Shown here in pieces: positions 39,388 to 48,512 of a stretch of DNA of 64,000 bases (within the stretch, counting starts at the first letter, position 1; every line of letters begins with the position of its first letter). Location: assembly GCA_934589145.1 (NCBI GenBank), contig CAKTNW010000001.1, positions 1 through 64,000 of the forward strand, given 5' to 3'. The notes below the pieces were generated by a model. That model did no database searches. It was given only the letters and a program-made list of their open reading frames with translations, and was not told where the DNA came from. The position numbers were made by a program, and so were the translations under genes. This DNA comes from an uncultured Oscillospiraceae bacterium (GTDB taxonomy: Bacteria; Bacillota; Clostridia; Oscillospirales; Oscillospiraceae).

Positions 39388-40476
39388 ATGTCTTTCAAGA
39401 TCCTTGTTATCAACCCCGGTTCCACTTCCACCAAGATCGGTGTCTATGAGGACGAGACCCTGCTGTTTGACAAGACCCTGCGTCACAGCGCCGAGGATAT
39501 CGCCCAGTTCAACTCCATCCCCGCCCAGAAGGACTGGCGCTGCCAGTTGGTGCTGAAGGCTCTGCGGGAGGAGAATTTCGATATCAACACCCTGTCTGCC
39601 GTTTCCGGCCGCGGCGGTCTGCTGCGCCCCATCCGCGGCGGCACCTACGCCGTCAACGACAATCTGGTGAACGACTGCACCATCGGTGTGCAGGGCCAGC
39701 ACGCCTCCAACCTGGGCGGCATCATCGCCCGCGAGATCGGCGATTCCCTGGGTATCCCCTCCTACATCGTTGACCCCGTGGTGGTGGACGAGCTGTCCGA
39801 CGTGGCCCGCTATGCCGGTCACCCCCTGTTCCAGCGCGTCAGCATCTTCCACGCACTGAACCAGAAGGCCGTTGCCAAGCGCTATGCCAAGGAGAACGGC
39901 AAGAATTACGAGGATCTGAACCTGATCGTCTGCCACCTGGGCGGCGGCGTCTCCGTGGGCGCGCACTGCCACGGCAGCGTCATCGACACCCAGAACGCCC
40001 TGGACGGCGACGGCCCCTTCTCTCCCGAGCGCTCCGGCTCTCTGCCCACCGGCCAGCTGGTGAAGCTGTGCTGCTCCGGCAAGTATACCGAGACCGAGCT
40101 GAACCGCATGCTGTCCGGCCGCGGCGGTCTGGTGGCCTATACCGGCTCCAACGACATGCGCTATCTGCTGGCCGAGGCCAAGAATGACAAGAAGATCGCC
40201 GGTGTGGTGGACGCCTTCCACTATCAGATCGCCAAGGAAGTGGGCGCCATGGCCGTTGTCATGAAGGGCAAGGTGGATCAGATCATCCTGACCGGCGGCA
40301 TCGCCTACGGCAAGGAGACCGTGGACGCCATCAGCGAGATGGTGGACTGGATCGCTCCCGTCACCGTGTATCCCGGCGAGGATGAGCTGCTGGCTCTGGC
40401 CCAGGGTGCCCTGCGCGTCCTGCGCGGCGAGGAGAAGGCCCAGGAGTATCGCCGTCCCCGTCCCACCGAGGCGTAA
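39388..40476 (+). CDS. buk: Butyrate kinase
   Basis: A 362-residue ASKHA kinase of the acetate/butyrate kinase family: [17 protein letters not shown] at the start, [12 protein letters not shown] near 72, [13 protein letters not shown] near 181, and [17 protein letters not shown] near 245-261. Length and the GRGGL motifs fit butyrate rather than acetate kinase. It converts butyryl-phosphate and ADP to butyrate and ATP. The phosphotransbutyrylase partner is not next to it; the downstream gene is a flavodiiron protein. AGGAGG seven bases before ATG 39388 fixes the start; an upstream in-frame ATG is rejected. Confidence 0.94.
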   Translation: MSFKILVINPGSTSTKIGVYEDETLLFDKTLRHSAEDIAQFNSIPAQKDWRCQLVLKALREENFDINTLSAVSGRGGLLRPIRGGTYAVNDNLVNDCTIGVQGQHASNLGGIIAREIGDSLGIPSYIVDPVVVDELSDVARYAGHPLFQRVSIFHALNQKAVAKRYAKENGKNYEDLNLIVCHLGGGVSVGAHCHGSVIDTQNALDGDGPFSPERSGSLPTGQLVKLCCSGKYTETELNRMLSGRGGLVAYTGSNDMRYLLAEAKNDKKIAGVVDAFHYQIAKEVGAMAVVMKGKVDQIILTGGIAYGKETVDAISEMVDWIAPVTVYPGEDELLALAQGALRVLRGEEKAQEYRRPRPTEA

Positions 40477-40498
40477 CAATCGACGTATTCTCTAAGGA

Positions 40499-40530
40499 CG
40501 CCCGGCGGCTTTCGCTGCCGGGCGCCTTTC
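40499..40530 (+). terminator. Hairpin between buk and the flavodiiron gene
   Basis: CGCCCGGC pairs with GCCGGGCG around a pyrimidine-rich loop, followed by CCTTTCCCC. It may stop or thin out transcripts from buk. Confidence 0.6.
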
Positions 40531-40551
40531 CCCTTAAAGGAGGTTTCTATC

Positions 40552-41709
40552 ATGTTTATCAGCAACGATATCCGCTACATCGGCGTCAACGACCATCAGG
40601 TGACGCTGTTTGAGGGCCAGTACGACGTGCCCCTGGGCATGGCCTACAACTCCTACGTCATTCTGGACGAGAAGGTGGCCGTCATGGACACGGTGGACGC
40701 CCACTTCGGCGGAGAGTGGATGGACAACCTGACGGCGGCGCTGGCGGGCCGCACGCCGGACTATCTGGTGGTGCAGCACATGGAGCCGGATCACTCCGCC
40801 AACATCGTGCGCTTTATGGACGCCTATCCCGCCGCCACCGTGGTGGCCTCTCAGGCAGCCTTCCGCATGATGAAGCAGTTTTACGGCAGCGATTACGCCG
40901 ACCGCCGTCTGGTGGTGGGCGAGGGCGACACGCTGGCTCTGGGCCGCCACACCCTGACGTTCCTGACGGCCCCCATGGTACACTGGCCGGAGGTGATCGT
41001 CACCTATGACGGCACGGACAAGGTGCTGTTCTCCGCCGACGGACTGGGCAAGTTCGGCGCCCTGGACGTGGAGGATCCCGAGGGCTGGGCCTGCGAGGCA
41101 CGGCGCTATTACTTCGGCATCGTGGGCAAGTTCGGCGCGCAGGTGCAGGCCCTGCTGAAAAAGGCCGCCACGGTGGACATCCAGACGGTGTGTCCCCTTC
41201 ACGGCCCGGTGCTGACCGGCGCGGAGCTGGCAGAGGCCCTGCGGCTGTACGACATCTGGTCGGGCTACGGCGTGGAGAGCGAGGGCGTTATGATCGCCTA
41301 CGCCTCGGTGTACGGCAACACGGAGAAGGCCGTGGAGCTGCTGGCCCAGAAGCTGAAGGAGAAGGGCTGCCCCAAGGTGGCGGTCACCTGCGTGCAGCGG
41401 GACGACTGGGCCGAGGCGGTGGAGGACGCCTTCCGCTACGGCAAGCTGGTGCTGGCCGCGCCCACCTATAACGGCTTCCTGTTCCCGGCCATGCGGGAGT
41501 TCATCCAGCATCTCACCGAGCGGAACTATCAGAACCGCCAGGTGGCGTTCATCGAGAACGGCTCTTGGGCGCCTGCCGCCGCCAAGGAGATGAAGAAGCT
41601 GCTGGAGGGCTGCAAGAATGTGACCCTGGGCAGCACGGTGACCATTCGCTCCGCCATGACGGAGGAGAACAAGGCGCAGTTGGATGCATTAGTAACCGAA
41701 CTTCTGTAA
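40552..41709 (+). CDS. Flavodiiron protein (FprA-type A flavoprotein)
   Basis: A 385-residue protein with an N-terminal metallo-beta-lactamase domain holding the diiron site, HMEPDHSAN near 78-86, then HWPEV and HGPVLTG. From about 245 a flavodoxin domain with FMN loop YASVYGNTEKAVELL follows. There is no rubredoxin tail, so it needs external rubredoxin or F420/NADH-linked donors. FprA-type proteins reduce O2 and/or NO to protect anaerobes. AAAGGAGG precedes the ATG, and a terminator follows at 41713. Confidence 0.94.
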   Translation: MFISNDIRYIGVNDHQVTLFEGQYDVPLGMAYNSYVILDEKVAVMDTVDAHFGGEWMDNLTAALAGRTPDYLVVQHMEPDHSANIVRFMDAYPAATVVASQAAFRMMKQFYGSDYADRRLVVGEGDTLALGRHTLTFLTAPMVHWPEVIVTYDGTDKVLFSADGLGKFGALDVEDPEGWACEARRYYFGIVGKFGAQVQALLKKAATVDIQTVCPLHGPVLTGAELAEALRLYDIWSGYGVESEGVMIAYASVYGNTEKAVELLAQKLKEKGCPKVAVTCVQRDDWAEAVEDAFRYGKLVLAAPTYNGFLFPAMREFIQHLTERNYQNRQVAFIENGSWAPAAAKEMKKLLEGCKNVTLGSTVTIRSAMTEENKAQLDALVTELL

Positions 41710-41712
41710 AGT

Positions 41713-41742
41713 AAAAGGCACCCGGTTGGGTGCCTTTTCTTT
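41713..41742 (+). terminator. Terminator after the flavodiiron gene
   Basis: AAAAGGCACCC-GGTT-GGGTGCCTTTT, followed by CTTT. Confidence 0.88.
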
Positions 41743-41745
41743 ACA

Positions 41746-41877
41746 GAAGAGAGAAGAGCGAAGAATGAAGAGTGAAAAGTGAAAAGTTATGGTATGCCGC
41801 CGTTGGCGGCATAGTTTTAATCGTGCCGCCGCAGCGGCACACCGAAGTTCTTCACTCTTCTCTTTTCTCTCTTCACT
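41746..41877. repeat. MITE-like element with purine/pyrimidine-rich inverted ends
   Basis: The left end is GAAGAGAGAAGAGCGAAGAA, the right end is the imperfect complement with CTTCTCTTTTCTCTCTTC. Between them are two GC hairpins, ATGCCGCC-GTTG-GGCGGCAT and GTGCCGC-CGCA-GCGGCAC. It sits between two terminators and has no gene. Confidence 0.6.
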
Positions 41878-41879
41878 GA

Positions 41880-41920
41880 AATAACAGAAAAACACCCCAA
41901 CGGGGTGTTTTTCTGTTATT
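41880..41920. terminator. Bidirectional terminator at the end of the heat-shock operon
   Basis: A 19-bp perfect stem, AATAACAGAAAAACACCCC and complement, around three bases. The right arm includes the stop codon of the minus-strand gene at 41916. Confidence 0.85.
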
Positions 41921-42923
41921 TTACAAGATAACTTCCGCTTTCCGGCGCCTCGGTGACGATGGGCACCAGGCGGGTGGCGGCGTCGAATTTCTCCGGCAGG
42001 GCCTGCTGCAGCGCGGCGGTGTCCACGCCGTTCTCCACATACACGCGGTCGAAATTCTCGGCCAGCAGATCGGCGGACAGGCCAAAGTCGGCGGAGAGGT
42101 CGCTGCGCAGCACGATGCTGAGCTTCACGGTATCCGGCAGATTGGCCCGCAGGCTCTTGGCGAAGTCCGTCAGCACCTGCGTCCGATCCACGTTCTCCAG
42201 TCCGGCGATGGAATCCAGCCGTCCCGTGGTAGGATAGCTGAAATAGTCCAGGGCGATCTCGTCAAAGCCCAGGCTGGCATACTCCTGGCACAGGGTGGTG
42301 ATGTATACCAGCACCTGGGGATTGCTGGGATCCAGCCACGCCATGCTGTCGGCGTCGTACCAATAGCTGCCGCTCTCTACGCACAGGGCCGCGTCGGGAT
42401 AGGCCCGGACAAAGTAGCTGTCGCAGAACACGGACATACGGGCGATGGAATAGGCGTCGCCTGCCAGCAGCGTCTGGAGGTTGGCCATGGTGTCATACTG
42501 GGCCACGTCCACCTGGTCGGGCACCGCCACCGCCGTGGTGTAGGTGATGGAGCCATTGACCCGCTTGGTCTCCACCGCGAAGGCGCTCTCCGTCAGGCTG
42601 TCCAGCACCGTCTGGGGATCCTGCCGCAGCACATCGGTGGGCAGCATCCGGGCGTGCAGCGCCTCCAGGTGGGGCATATAGCCGTTGTCCACATAGTCGA
42701 TGGTCACGTCGCCGTCCGGTATGGCGGGCTCCTGCGTATCCGTCTGGGGCTCATCTTTCCGGAAGGGCCACTCGATGTGGGCCTTGCCCGCGTCGTCGTA
42801 TACGATGTAATTCTGGATCACCAGATACGCCACCGCCGCCAGGATCACCAGCACCAGCACCACAGCCAGCAGCCGCTTCTGGCGGCGGCCACGGCCACGG
42901 TAATTGTGATATCCCTTGGTCAT
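41916..42923 (-). CDS. Putative glycoside hydrolase with membrane anchor (DUF4015-like)
   Basis: A 335-residue protein. A basic N-terminus (MTKGYHNYRGRGRRQKRLL) leads to one membrane helix (VVLVLVILAAVAYLVIQNYI), so the rest is outside the cell. It is a TIM-barrel-like domain with CQEYASLGFDEIALDYFSYP near 240-260, which matches the FDEI..DY..FP core of DUF4015 putative glycoside hydrolases. The active-site Asp and Glu are presumably in that motif. The ATG at 42923 comes two bases after the rpiB stop; a longer frame inside rpiB is rejected. It ends the operon. Confidence 0.78.
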   Translation of the reverse strand: MTKGYHNYRGRGRRQKRLLAVVLVLVILAAVAYLVIQNYIVYDDAGKAHIEWPFRKDEPQTDTQEPAIPDGDVTIDYVDNGYMPHLEALHARMLPTDVLRQDPQTVLDSLTESAFAVETKRVNGSITYTTAVAVPDQVDVAQYDTMANLQTLLAGDAYSIARMSVFCDSYFVRAYPDAALCVESGSYWYDADSMAWLDPSNPQVLVYITTLCQEYASLGFDEIALDYFSYPTTGRLDSIAGLENVDRTQVLTDFAKSLRANLPDTVKLSIVLRSDLSADFGLSADLLAENFDRVYVENGVDTAALQQALPEKFDAATRLVPIVTEAPESGSYLVK

Positions 42924-42925
42924 GG

Positions 42926-43363
42926 TCAGGGCTGGATGTTGTCCAGCAGGCCCACGCGGCGGGCATGGCGGCCGCCCTCGAACTCGGTGGTCAGGAACAC
43001 CTCGGTGATCTTCTTGGCCAGGTTGGGGCCGATGATGCCGGCGCCCATGGCCAGCACGTTGGCGTCGTTGTGGCGGCGGGTCATCTCGGCGCTGTAGCTG
43101 TCGCCGCACAGGGCGCAGCGGATGCCCTTGACCTTGTTGGCGGACATGGAGATGCCGATGCCGGTGGTGCAGATGACGATGCCCTTGTCACATTCACCGC
43201 TGGCCACGGCACGGGCCACCTTCTCGCCGTACACGGGATAGTCCACGCTTTCGGTGTTGTAGCAGCCGAAGTCCTCGAACTCGTAGTCGTGCTCCTCCAG
43301 CCAGATGAGAATGTCCTGCTTCAGCAGATAGCCGCCGTGGTCACAGCCGATGGCAATTTTCAT
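42926..43363 (-). CDS. rpiB: Ribose-5-phosphate isomerase B
   Basis: A 145-residue isomerase for the non-oxidative pentose phosphate pathway: MKIAIGCDHGGYLLKQ at the start (phosphate-binding), then DYPVYGEKVARAVASGE, and GIVICTTGIGISMSANK with the catalytic Cys near 66. RRHNDANVLAMGA near 98 is conserved. AGGAGGAACATC lies before the ATG. It is downstream of the PHP phosphatase-like gene and upstream of the glycoside hydrolase-like gene in the same direction. Confidence 0.96.
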   Translation of the reverse strand: MKIAIGCDHGGYLLKQDILIWLEEHDYEFEDFGCYNTESVDYPVYGEKVARAVASGECDKGIVICTTGIGISMSANKVKGIRCALCGDSYSAEMTRRHNDANVLAMGAGIIGPNLAKKITEVFLTTEFEGGRHARRVGLLDNIQP

Positions 43364-43406
43364 GATGATGTTCCTCCTGATGGTATTTCTGTGGTGTTTT
43401 GTTTCC

Positions 43407-44222
43407 TTAAAGCGCCTGGAATGAGGGCTTCATGCGGTCAAAGGTGGTGAAATAGCGGAAGCCGCACTGCCGCAGCAGCTCCTGCCGCGTCTCGATGGCG
43501 CAGCCCAGATGTGCCGCCGTGTGGGCGTCGGAGCCCAGGGTGATGATCTCGCCGCCCAGCGCGCGGTACAGCTTCAGCACCTCGGCATCCGGCAGGGGCG
43601 TATTGCCCCGGTTGGTGTTGCACTCGATGCCCAGCCCCTTGGGGATGATGGTGCGGAGGATCTCCTCGATCTGGGCCATGTGGGGGTGGAAGGAGATGTC
43701 CTTATGGCGCATCTCGTTGATGCAGCGCACCGGCAGGGTCAGGTGGCCCAGCACGCTGAACTGGCCCCATTTCGCCAGCTTCAGCTCCTCCTCCAGATAG
43801 GCGTCGATGACGGCGTGGTAATAGGCGTCGTCCCGGTCGCCGTCGATGTAGAAAAGGTCGAACCAGCCGTTGTCGTCACGGGTCATATGGACAGAGCCAA
43901 TGACGAAGTCCAGCGGCGGCGCACCGGCCATCTGCTTTTCGGCGCAGTCGAAGCCCAGGTACGCCTCGCCCAGCTCCGCGCCCAGCTTCAGCCGGATGCG
44001 GTCACCGTACTGGCTCACCGCGTCCTGGTACTGCTGCCGGGCCTTTTCCCAGTCATAGCAGTCGCCGCGCAGGTGGGTGGTGCCCCATTCAATGGTGTCC
44101 ACATGGTCGGTGAAGCAGATCTCATCCAGGCCCCGGGCGATGCCCTGCCGCGCCATGTCCGCCATGGTCACATGGCCGTCCGGCGAACAGGAGGAGTGTA
44201 CATGATAATCAGCCAGATACAT
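43407..44222 (-). CDS. PHP-domain phosphatase (histidinol-phosphatase HisJ-like)
   Basis: A 271-residue PHP-fold metalloenzyme: DYHVHSSCSPDGH near 4-16 (metal His-x-His), CFTDHVDTIEW near 36-46, GAELGEAYL near 81, IGSVHM near 108, ECNTNRG near 199 and LGSDAHTAAHLG near 231. HisJ-like enzymes dephosphorylate histidinol phosphate; without his genes nearby another phosphate ester is equally possible. Its ATG overlaps the dnaJ stop (TGATG), so it is translated from the chaperone transcript. Confidence 0.85.
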   Translation of the reverse strand: MYLADYHVHSSCSPDGHVTMADMARQGIARGLDEICFTDHVDTIEWGTTHLRGDCYDWEKARQQYQDAVSQYGDRIRLKLGAELGEAYLGFDCAEKQMAGAPPLDFVIGSVHMTRDDNGWFDLFYIDGDRDDAYYHAVIDAYLEEELKLAKWGQFSVLGHLTLPVRCINEMRHKDISFHPHMAQIEEILRTIIPKGLGIECNTNRGNTPLPDAEVLKLYRALGGEIITLGSDAHTAAHLGCAIETRQELLRQCGFRYFTTFDRMKPSFQAL

Positions 44223-45364
44223 CAGTGTTTCTTAAAGAAGCTCTTCCGCTTTTCGTAGTTGCTCTCGCCCAGCAGATCGCTGAACTTCTTCAGGGCTTCC
44301 TTTTGCTCCTTGTTCAGATTTTTCGGGGTCTCGATATTGACGGTGACGTACTGGTCGCCCCGGCCCCGGCCGTTCAGGACGGGGATACCCTTGCCCCGCA
44401 GGCGGAACACGCTGCCGGTCTGGGTGCCCTCGGGGATGTCGTACTTCACCTTGCCGTCGATGGTGGGGATCTCCAGCGTGCCGCCCAGCACCGCTTGGGC
44501 GTAGGTGATGGGCGCCTCACAGAATACGGAGGTGCCCTCCCGGCGGAAGATCTCGTGGGGCTGCACCATCACAGTGATCAGCAGGTCGCCGCTGGGGCCG
44601 CCGTTCTTACCGGCATGACCCTGTCCCCGCAGGGAGATGGTCTGGCCGTCGTCGATACCGGCGGGGATGTTGACCTTGATGGCCCGGCGCTTGCGGATGC
44701 GGCCCTGGCCGTGACAGTCGGGGCAGGGCTGGTGGATGATCCGTCCGGTGCCGCCGCACTTGGTGCAGGGGGAGGTGGAGGCGAACACGCCCATGGGCGT
44801 CTGCCGCCGGGTCTGGACGCTGCCGCTGCCGTGGCAGGTGGGACACACCTCCGGCGTGGTGCCCGCGGCACAGCCGTTGCCCTTACAGGTGGGGCACTGT
44901 TCGCTGCGCTCCACGGAGATCTCCTTCTCGCAGCCGAAGGCCGCCTCGGTAAAGGTGACGGTGACGGCGGCGCGGATGCTCTCGCCCCGCTGGGGCGCGT
45001 TGGGGTTGCGCCGCTGCGCTCCGCCGAAGCCGCCGCCGAAGAAGCTGCCGAAAATGTCGCCCAGATCGCCGAAGTCGAAGCCCGCCGCGCCGTCGCCCCA
45101 TCCGGGGCCGCCGGCACCGGCGCCGTAGCTGGGATCCACGCCCGCGAAGCCGAACTGGTCGTACCGGGCCTTCTTATCGGGATCGGACAGCACCTCGTTG
45201 GCCTCGTTGACCTCCTTGAACTTCTCCTCGGCCTCCTTGTCGCCGGGGTTCATGTCCGGGTGGTACTTGCGGGCCAGTTTTTTATATGCTTTTTTGATCT
45301 CATCCTCCGACGCGCCCTTGCTGACGCCGAGGACCTCGTAATAATCTCGTTTTTCCTGAGCCAT
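44222..45364 (-). CDS. dnaJ: Chaperone protein DnaJ
   Basis: A 380-residue type I DnaJ. The J domain ([20 protein letters not shown], with HPD in KYHPDMNPG) fills the first 70 residues, then a Gly/Phe-rich stretch, then four CxxCxGxG zinc motifs ([32 protein letters not shown]) near 150-210, and the substrate-binding C domain. It stimulates DnaK ATPase and passes on unfolded clients. I take MAQEKRDYY at 45364 as the start, five codons inside a longer frame. A small membrane protein gene separates it from dnaK. Confidence 0.97.
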   Translation of the reverse strand: MAQEKRDYYEVLGVSKGASEDEIKKAYKKLARKYHPDMNPGDKEAEEKFKEVNEANEVLSDPDKKARYDQFGFAGVDPSYGAGAGGPGWGDGAAGFDFGDLGDIFGSFFGGGFGGAQRRNPNAPQRGESIRAAVTVTFTEAAFGCEKEISVERSEQCPTCKGNGCAAGTTPEVCPTCHGSGSVQTRRQTPMGVFASTSPCTKCGGTGRIIHQPCPDCHGQGRIRKRRAIKVNIPAGIDDGQTISLRGQGHAGKNGGPSGDLLITVMVQPHEIFRREGTSVFCEAPITYAQAVLGGTLEIPTIDGKVKYDIPEGTQTGSVFRLRGKGIPVLNGRGRGDQYVTVNIETPKNLNKEQKEALKKFSDLLGESNYEKRKSFFKKH

Positions 45365-45391
45365 AAATTGACCTCTCACTCTATCGGGAAT

Positions 45392-45793
45392 TCAGGGACG
45401 TGGGAATGTACTGTAATCCACATACTGGTGGGCACGACCGAACCAGCATTTGCTCGCCCGTTTCATATGAATATCGTCGGCTTCAGCGGGAACAGCCATC
45501 ACCACTATGTAGGCAAAGAAGCCCCACAGCGGCAGAGTATGGCACAACAGCAGAAGTGGAATGGCAAGCATCAGATTCAGCCGCCGCAAACGCTGGTATT
45601 TTCGCAGATGGTACGGGGCCTTACAGTCCCCGTCGGGGTAAAGCCCCAGCAGTCTTCGCCAGCGCGGCGTCTCTGCGCGGCGCTGGCGGCAATAGCTTTT
45701 GCTGTGCTTCCAATCCCGTGCCGACGCGGCACAGTCGCGGTATACCACATCGACCCACAGTATTGCGAACAGTGCGACAAAGAACTCCGTCAT
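45392..45793 (-). CDS. Small membrane protein between dnaK and dnaJ, unknown function
   Basis: A 133-residue protein with an N-terminal hydrophobic segment (EFFVALFAILWVDVVY), an Arg/Tyr-rich middle with LLGLYPDGDCKAPYHLRKYQRL, and a second strong membrane segment (LNLMLAIPLLLLC onward, about 75-100). AAAGGAG lies six bases before the ATG, good support that it is translated. It sits in the middle of the heat-shock operon, where dnaK and dnaJ are normally adjacent. I do not recognise a family. Confidence 0.65.
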   Translation of the reverse strand: MTEFFVALFAILWVDVVYRDCAASARDWKHSKSYCRQRRAETPRWRRLLGLYPDGDCKAPYHLRKYQRLRRLNLMLAIPLLLLCHTLPLWGFFAYIVVMAVPAEADDIHMKRASKCWFGRAHQYVDYSTFPRP

Positions 45794-45844
45794 GCCCGCT
45801 CCTTTTTGAAGTTATTGCCCGCGTGCCGCATGACCGGCAGACTC

Positions 45845-45890
45845 CCTCCGGGGCGTCGGGGACGCCGCCCCCTACATTTCATTTCATCCG
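45845..45890. repeat. Short palindromic repeat (CCCCCTAC family)
   Basis: GGGGCGTCGGGGACGCCGCCCCCTAC, closely similar to the block at 51918, where GTCGAGGAC replaces GTCGGGGAC. No gene lies here. Confidence 0.6.
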
Positions 45891-45967
45891 AAGGCGGTAG
45901 CTCCTGCGCTAAGACAAACCGCGGCAACGCGATATCGGCGCAAGAGGCGCGCTTTTCCTAAACGCCA

Positions 45968-45998
45968 CAACAAGGGACAGGTCACCCTGCCCCTTATT
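45968..45998 (-). terminator. Hairpin after dnaK
   Basis: On the minus strand AAGGGGCAGG-GTGA-CCTGTCCCTT is followed by GTTGTGG. It is a weak terminator that could thin out transcription between dnaK and the downstream genes. Confidence 0.55.
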
Positions 45999-46012
45999 GC
46001 GGGATACGTTAC

Positions 46013-47860
46013 TTACTTGTTCTGATCGTCGTCATCGACTACTTTGTAGTCGGCGTCGTAATACTGCTGGCCGCCGTTGGGATCGCCGCCGGGCTGCTGG
46101 CCGCCCATGTTGGGATCGCCCTGGGGCGCCTGCTGCTGGTACAGCTTCTCGCTCATCTTATAGAAGAGCTGGGTCAGCTCCTCGGTAGCGGCCTTGATGG
46201 CGTCGGTATCCTCGCCCTTCAGGGTCTCCTTCAGCTTCTCGATACCGGCTTTAATGGGCTCCTTCTCGCTTTCGGGAACCTTGTCGCCCACCTCGTTCAG
46301 GGTCTTTTCGGCCTGATAGACCATCTGGTCGGCCTGGTTGCGGACTTCCACCTTCTCCTTGATCTTGGCGTCCTCGGCGGCATACTGCTCGGCCTCCTTG
46401 ACGGCCTTCTCGATGTCCTCCTTGGACATGTTGGAGGAAGAGGTGATGGTGATATGCTGGGCGTTGCCGGTGCCCAGATCCTTGGCGCTGACGTTGACGA
46501 TGCCGTTGGCGTCGATATCAAAGGTGACCTCGATCTGAGGCACGCCGCGGCGGGCCGGAGCGATGCCGTCCAGATGGAAGCGGCCCAGGCTCTTGTTGGC
46601 GGCGGCCATCTCACGCTCACCCTGCAGGACGTTGACCTCGACGGAGGTCTGGTTGTCGGCGGCGGTGGAGAAGATCTGGCTCTTCTTGACGGGGATGGTG
46701 GTGTTGCGCTCGATCAGGCGGGTGCACACGCCGCCCATGGTCTCGATACCCAGCGACAGGGGGGTGACGTCCAGCAGCAGCAGGCCCTTGACGTCGCCGG
46801 TCAGCACGCCGGCCTGCAGGGCAGCGCCCATGGCCACGCACTCATCGGGGTTGATGCCCTTGAAGGGCTCGGAACCGGTGAAGTTCTTCACGGCCTCCAC
46901 CACGGCGGGGATACGGCTGGAGCCGCCCACCATCAGCACCTTGGCCAGGTCGGAGGGCTTCAGACCGGCGTCGGACATGGCCTGACGCACGGGGCCCATG
47001 GTGGCGTCCACCAGATGGCCGGTCAGCTCGTTGAACTTGGCGCGGGTCAGGGTGACGTCCAGATGCTTGGGGCCGGTGGCATCGGCGGTGATATAGGGCA
47101 GGTTGATGTTGCTGCTGGTAACGCCGGAGAGCTCGATCTTGGCCTTCTCGGCGGCCTCCTTCAGACGCTGCATGGCAACCTTATCGCCGCTCAGGTCGAT
47201 GCCGTCGGTGCGCTTGAACTCGCTGACCAGATACTTCATGATGCACTGGTCGAAGTCATCGCCGCCCAGACGGTTGTTGCCGGCGGTGGCCAGCACCTCG
47301 ATCACGCCGTCGTCGATCTCCAGGATGGACACATCGAAGGTGCCGCCGCCCAGGTCATAGACCATGATCTTCTGGGCCTGCTCCTTATCCACACCGTAGG
47401 CCAGTGCGGCGGCGGTAGGCTCGTTGATGATACGCTTGACATCAAGGCCCGCGATCTTGCCGGCGTCCTTGGTAGCCTGCCGCTGGGAGTCGGTGAAGTA
47501 GGCGGGGACGGTGATGACGGCCTCGGTGACGGGCTGGCCCAGGTAAGCCTCGGCATCCGCCTTCAGCTTCTGCAGGATCATGGCGCTGATCTCCTGGGGG
47601 GTGTAGCTCTTGCCGTCGATGGTGACGCGGTGGTCGGTGCCCATCTCACGCTTGATGGAGGAGATGGTGCGGTCGGGGTTGGTGATGGCCTGGCGCTTTG
47701 CCACCTGGCCTACCATACGCTCACCGGTCTTGGAGAATGCCACCACGGACGGGGTGGTGCGGTTGCCTTCCGCGTTGGCGATAACAACAGCCTCGCCGCC
47801 TTCCATCACGGCGACGCAGGAATTGGTGGTACCAAGGTCAATACCGATAACTTTAGACAT
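46013..47860 (-). CDS. dnaK: Chaperone protein DnaK (Hsp70)
   Basis: A 615-residue Hsp70. ATPase-domain signatures: [15 protein letters not shown] at 4-18, [19 protein letters not shown] near 170-188 and [18 protein letters not shown] near 310-327. The linker [14 protein letters not shown] leads to the substrate domain, and the Gln/Gly/Pro-rich tail ends [15 protein letters not shown]. It is the short Gram-positive form, lacking the ATPase insertion of E. coli DnaK. It follows grpE by 70 bases in the HrcA-controlled operon. Confidence 0.98.
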   Translation of the reverse strand: MSKVIGIDLGTTNSCVAVMEGGEAVVIANAEGNRTTPSVVAFSKTGERMVGQVAKRQAITNPDRTISSIKREMGTDHRVTIDGKSYTPQEISAMILQKLKADAEAYLGQPVTEAVITVPAYFTDSQRQATKDAGKIAGLDVKRIINEPTAAALAYGVDKEQAQKIMVYDLGGGTFDVSILEIDDGVIEVLATAGNNRLGGDDFDQCIMKYLVSEFKRTDGIDLSGDKVAMQRLKEAAEKAKIELSGVTSSNINLPYITADATGPKHLDVTLTRAKFNELTGHLVDATMGPVRQAMSDAGLKPSDLAKVLMVGGSSRIPAVVEAVKNFTGSEPFKGINPDECVAMGAALQAGVLTGDVKGLLLLDVTPLSLGIETMGGVCTRLIERNTTIPVKKSQIFSTAADNQTSVEVNVLQGEREMAAANKSLGRFHLDGIAPARRGVPQIEVTFDIDANGIVNVSAKDLGTGNAQHITITSSSNMSKEDIEKAVKEAEQYAAEDAKIKEKVEVRNQADQMVYQAEKTLNEVGDKVPESEKEPIKAGIEKLKETLKGEDTDAIKAATEELTQLFYKMSEKLYQQQAPQGDPNMGGQQPGGDPNGGQQYYDADYKVVDDDDQNK

Positions 47861-47930
47861 AATGATTGCCTCCTGTAGCTTTATCTTAAAATTTTTATTT
47901 GCTTACTATATTAAAATAGGGAATGACAAT

Positions 47931-48512
47931 TCAGTTGGCTACCTTCACCATGGCGAAGCGCAGCACCTTGTCGCCCAGCATGAAGCCCTTCTGGAATACC
48001 TCGACCACGGTGTTTTCTCCGGCTTCCTCGTCCTCTACATGCATGACGGCGTTGTGCTTTTCCGGGTCAAAGGGCTGGCCCTTGGCCTCGATCTCCGTGA
48101 CGCCCAGCTTGGTCAGCGCCTCGCTGAACTGGCGGAGGATCAGCTCCAGACCCTGACGGTGAACATCGGCCTCGTCATACTGGGCGATGCCCCGCTCCAG
48201 GTTGTCGTACACCGCCAGCAGGGGCTTGATGGTGTCGGCCTTGGCGTCGCCGTAGATGCTTTCCTTCTCCTTGGCGGTGCGCTTGCGGTAGTTGTCGTAC
48301 TCCGCGGCCAGCCGCAGGTATTTGTCGTTGACGTCCGCCACCAGCTTGGCCAGGCCCTCCATCTTCTCCATCTGCTCTTTCGTGACGGTGAAGGTCTCGG
48401 GGACGCTCTCCTCGGCGGCGGCTTCCGTATTCGCTGTCTCCTCCGTTACGGGAGCGGTGTTCTCGTTCTCCGGCTCCTGTGCGGGGATATCCTTTTTCTT
48501 CTTATCGCTCAT
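47931..48512 (-). CDS. grpE: Nucleotide exchange factor GrpE
   Basis: A 193-residue protein with an acidic disordered head (rich in Glu, Pro, Ala, to about 55), a long coiled-coil helix and the C-terminal beta wing. DKYLRLAAEYDNYRKRTAKE near 88-107 and LGVTEIEAKGQPFDPEKHNA near 140-159, then GFMLGDKVLRFAMVKVAN at the end, are family signatures. It releases ADP from DnaK. The start overlaps the hrcA end by four bases. Confidence 0.97.
   Translation of the reverse strand: MSDKKKKDIPAQEPENENTAPVTEETANTEAAAEESVPETFTVTKEQMEKMEGLAKLVADVNDKYLRLAAEYDNYRKRTAKEKESIYGDAKADTIKPLLAVYDNLERGIAQYDEADVHRQGLELILRQFSEALTKLGVTEIEAKGQPFDPEKHNAVMHVEDEEAGENTVVEVFQKGFMLGDKVLRFAMVKVAN

Noticed and set aside
46454..47878. 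A 474-codon plus-strand frame opposite dnaK
   Set aside because: It is antisense to dnaK and rich in His/Gly/Asp without motif.
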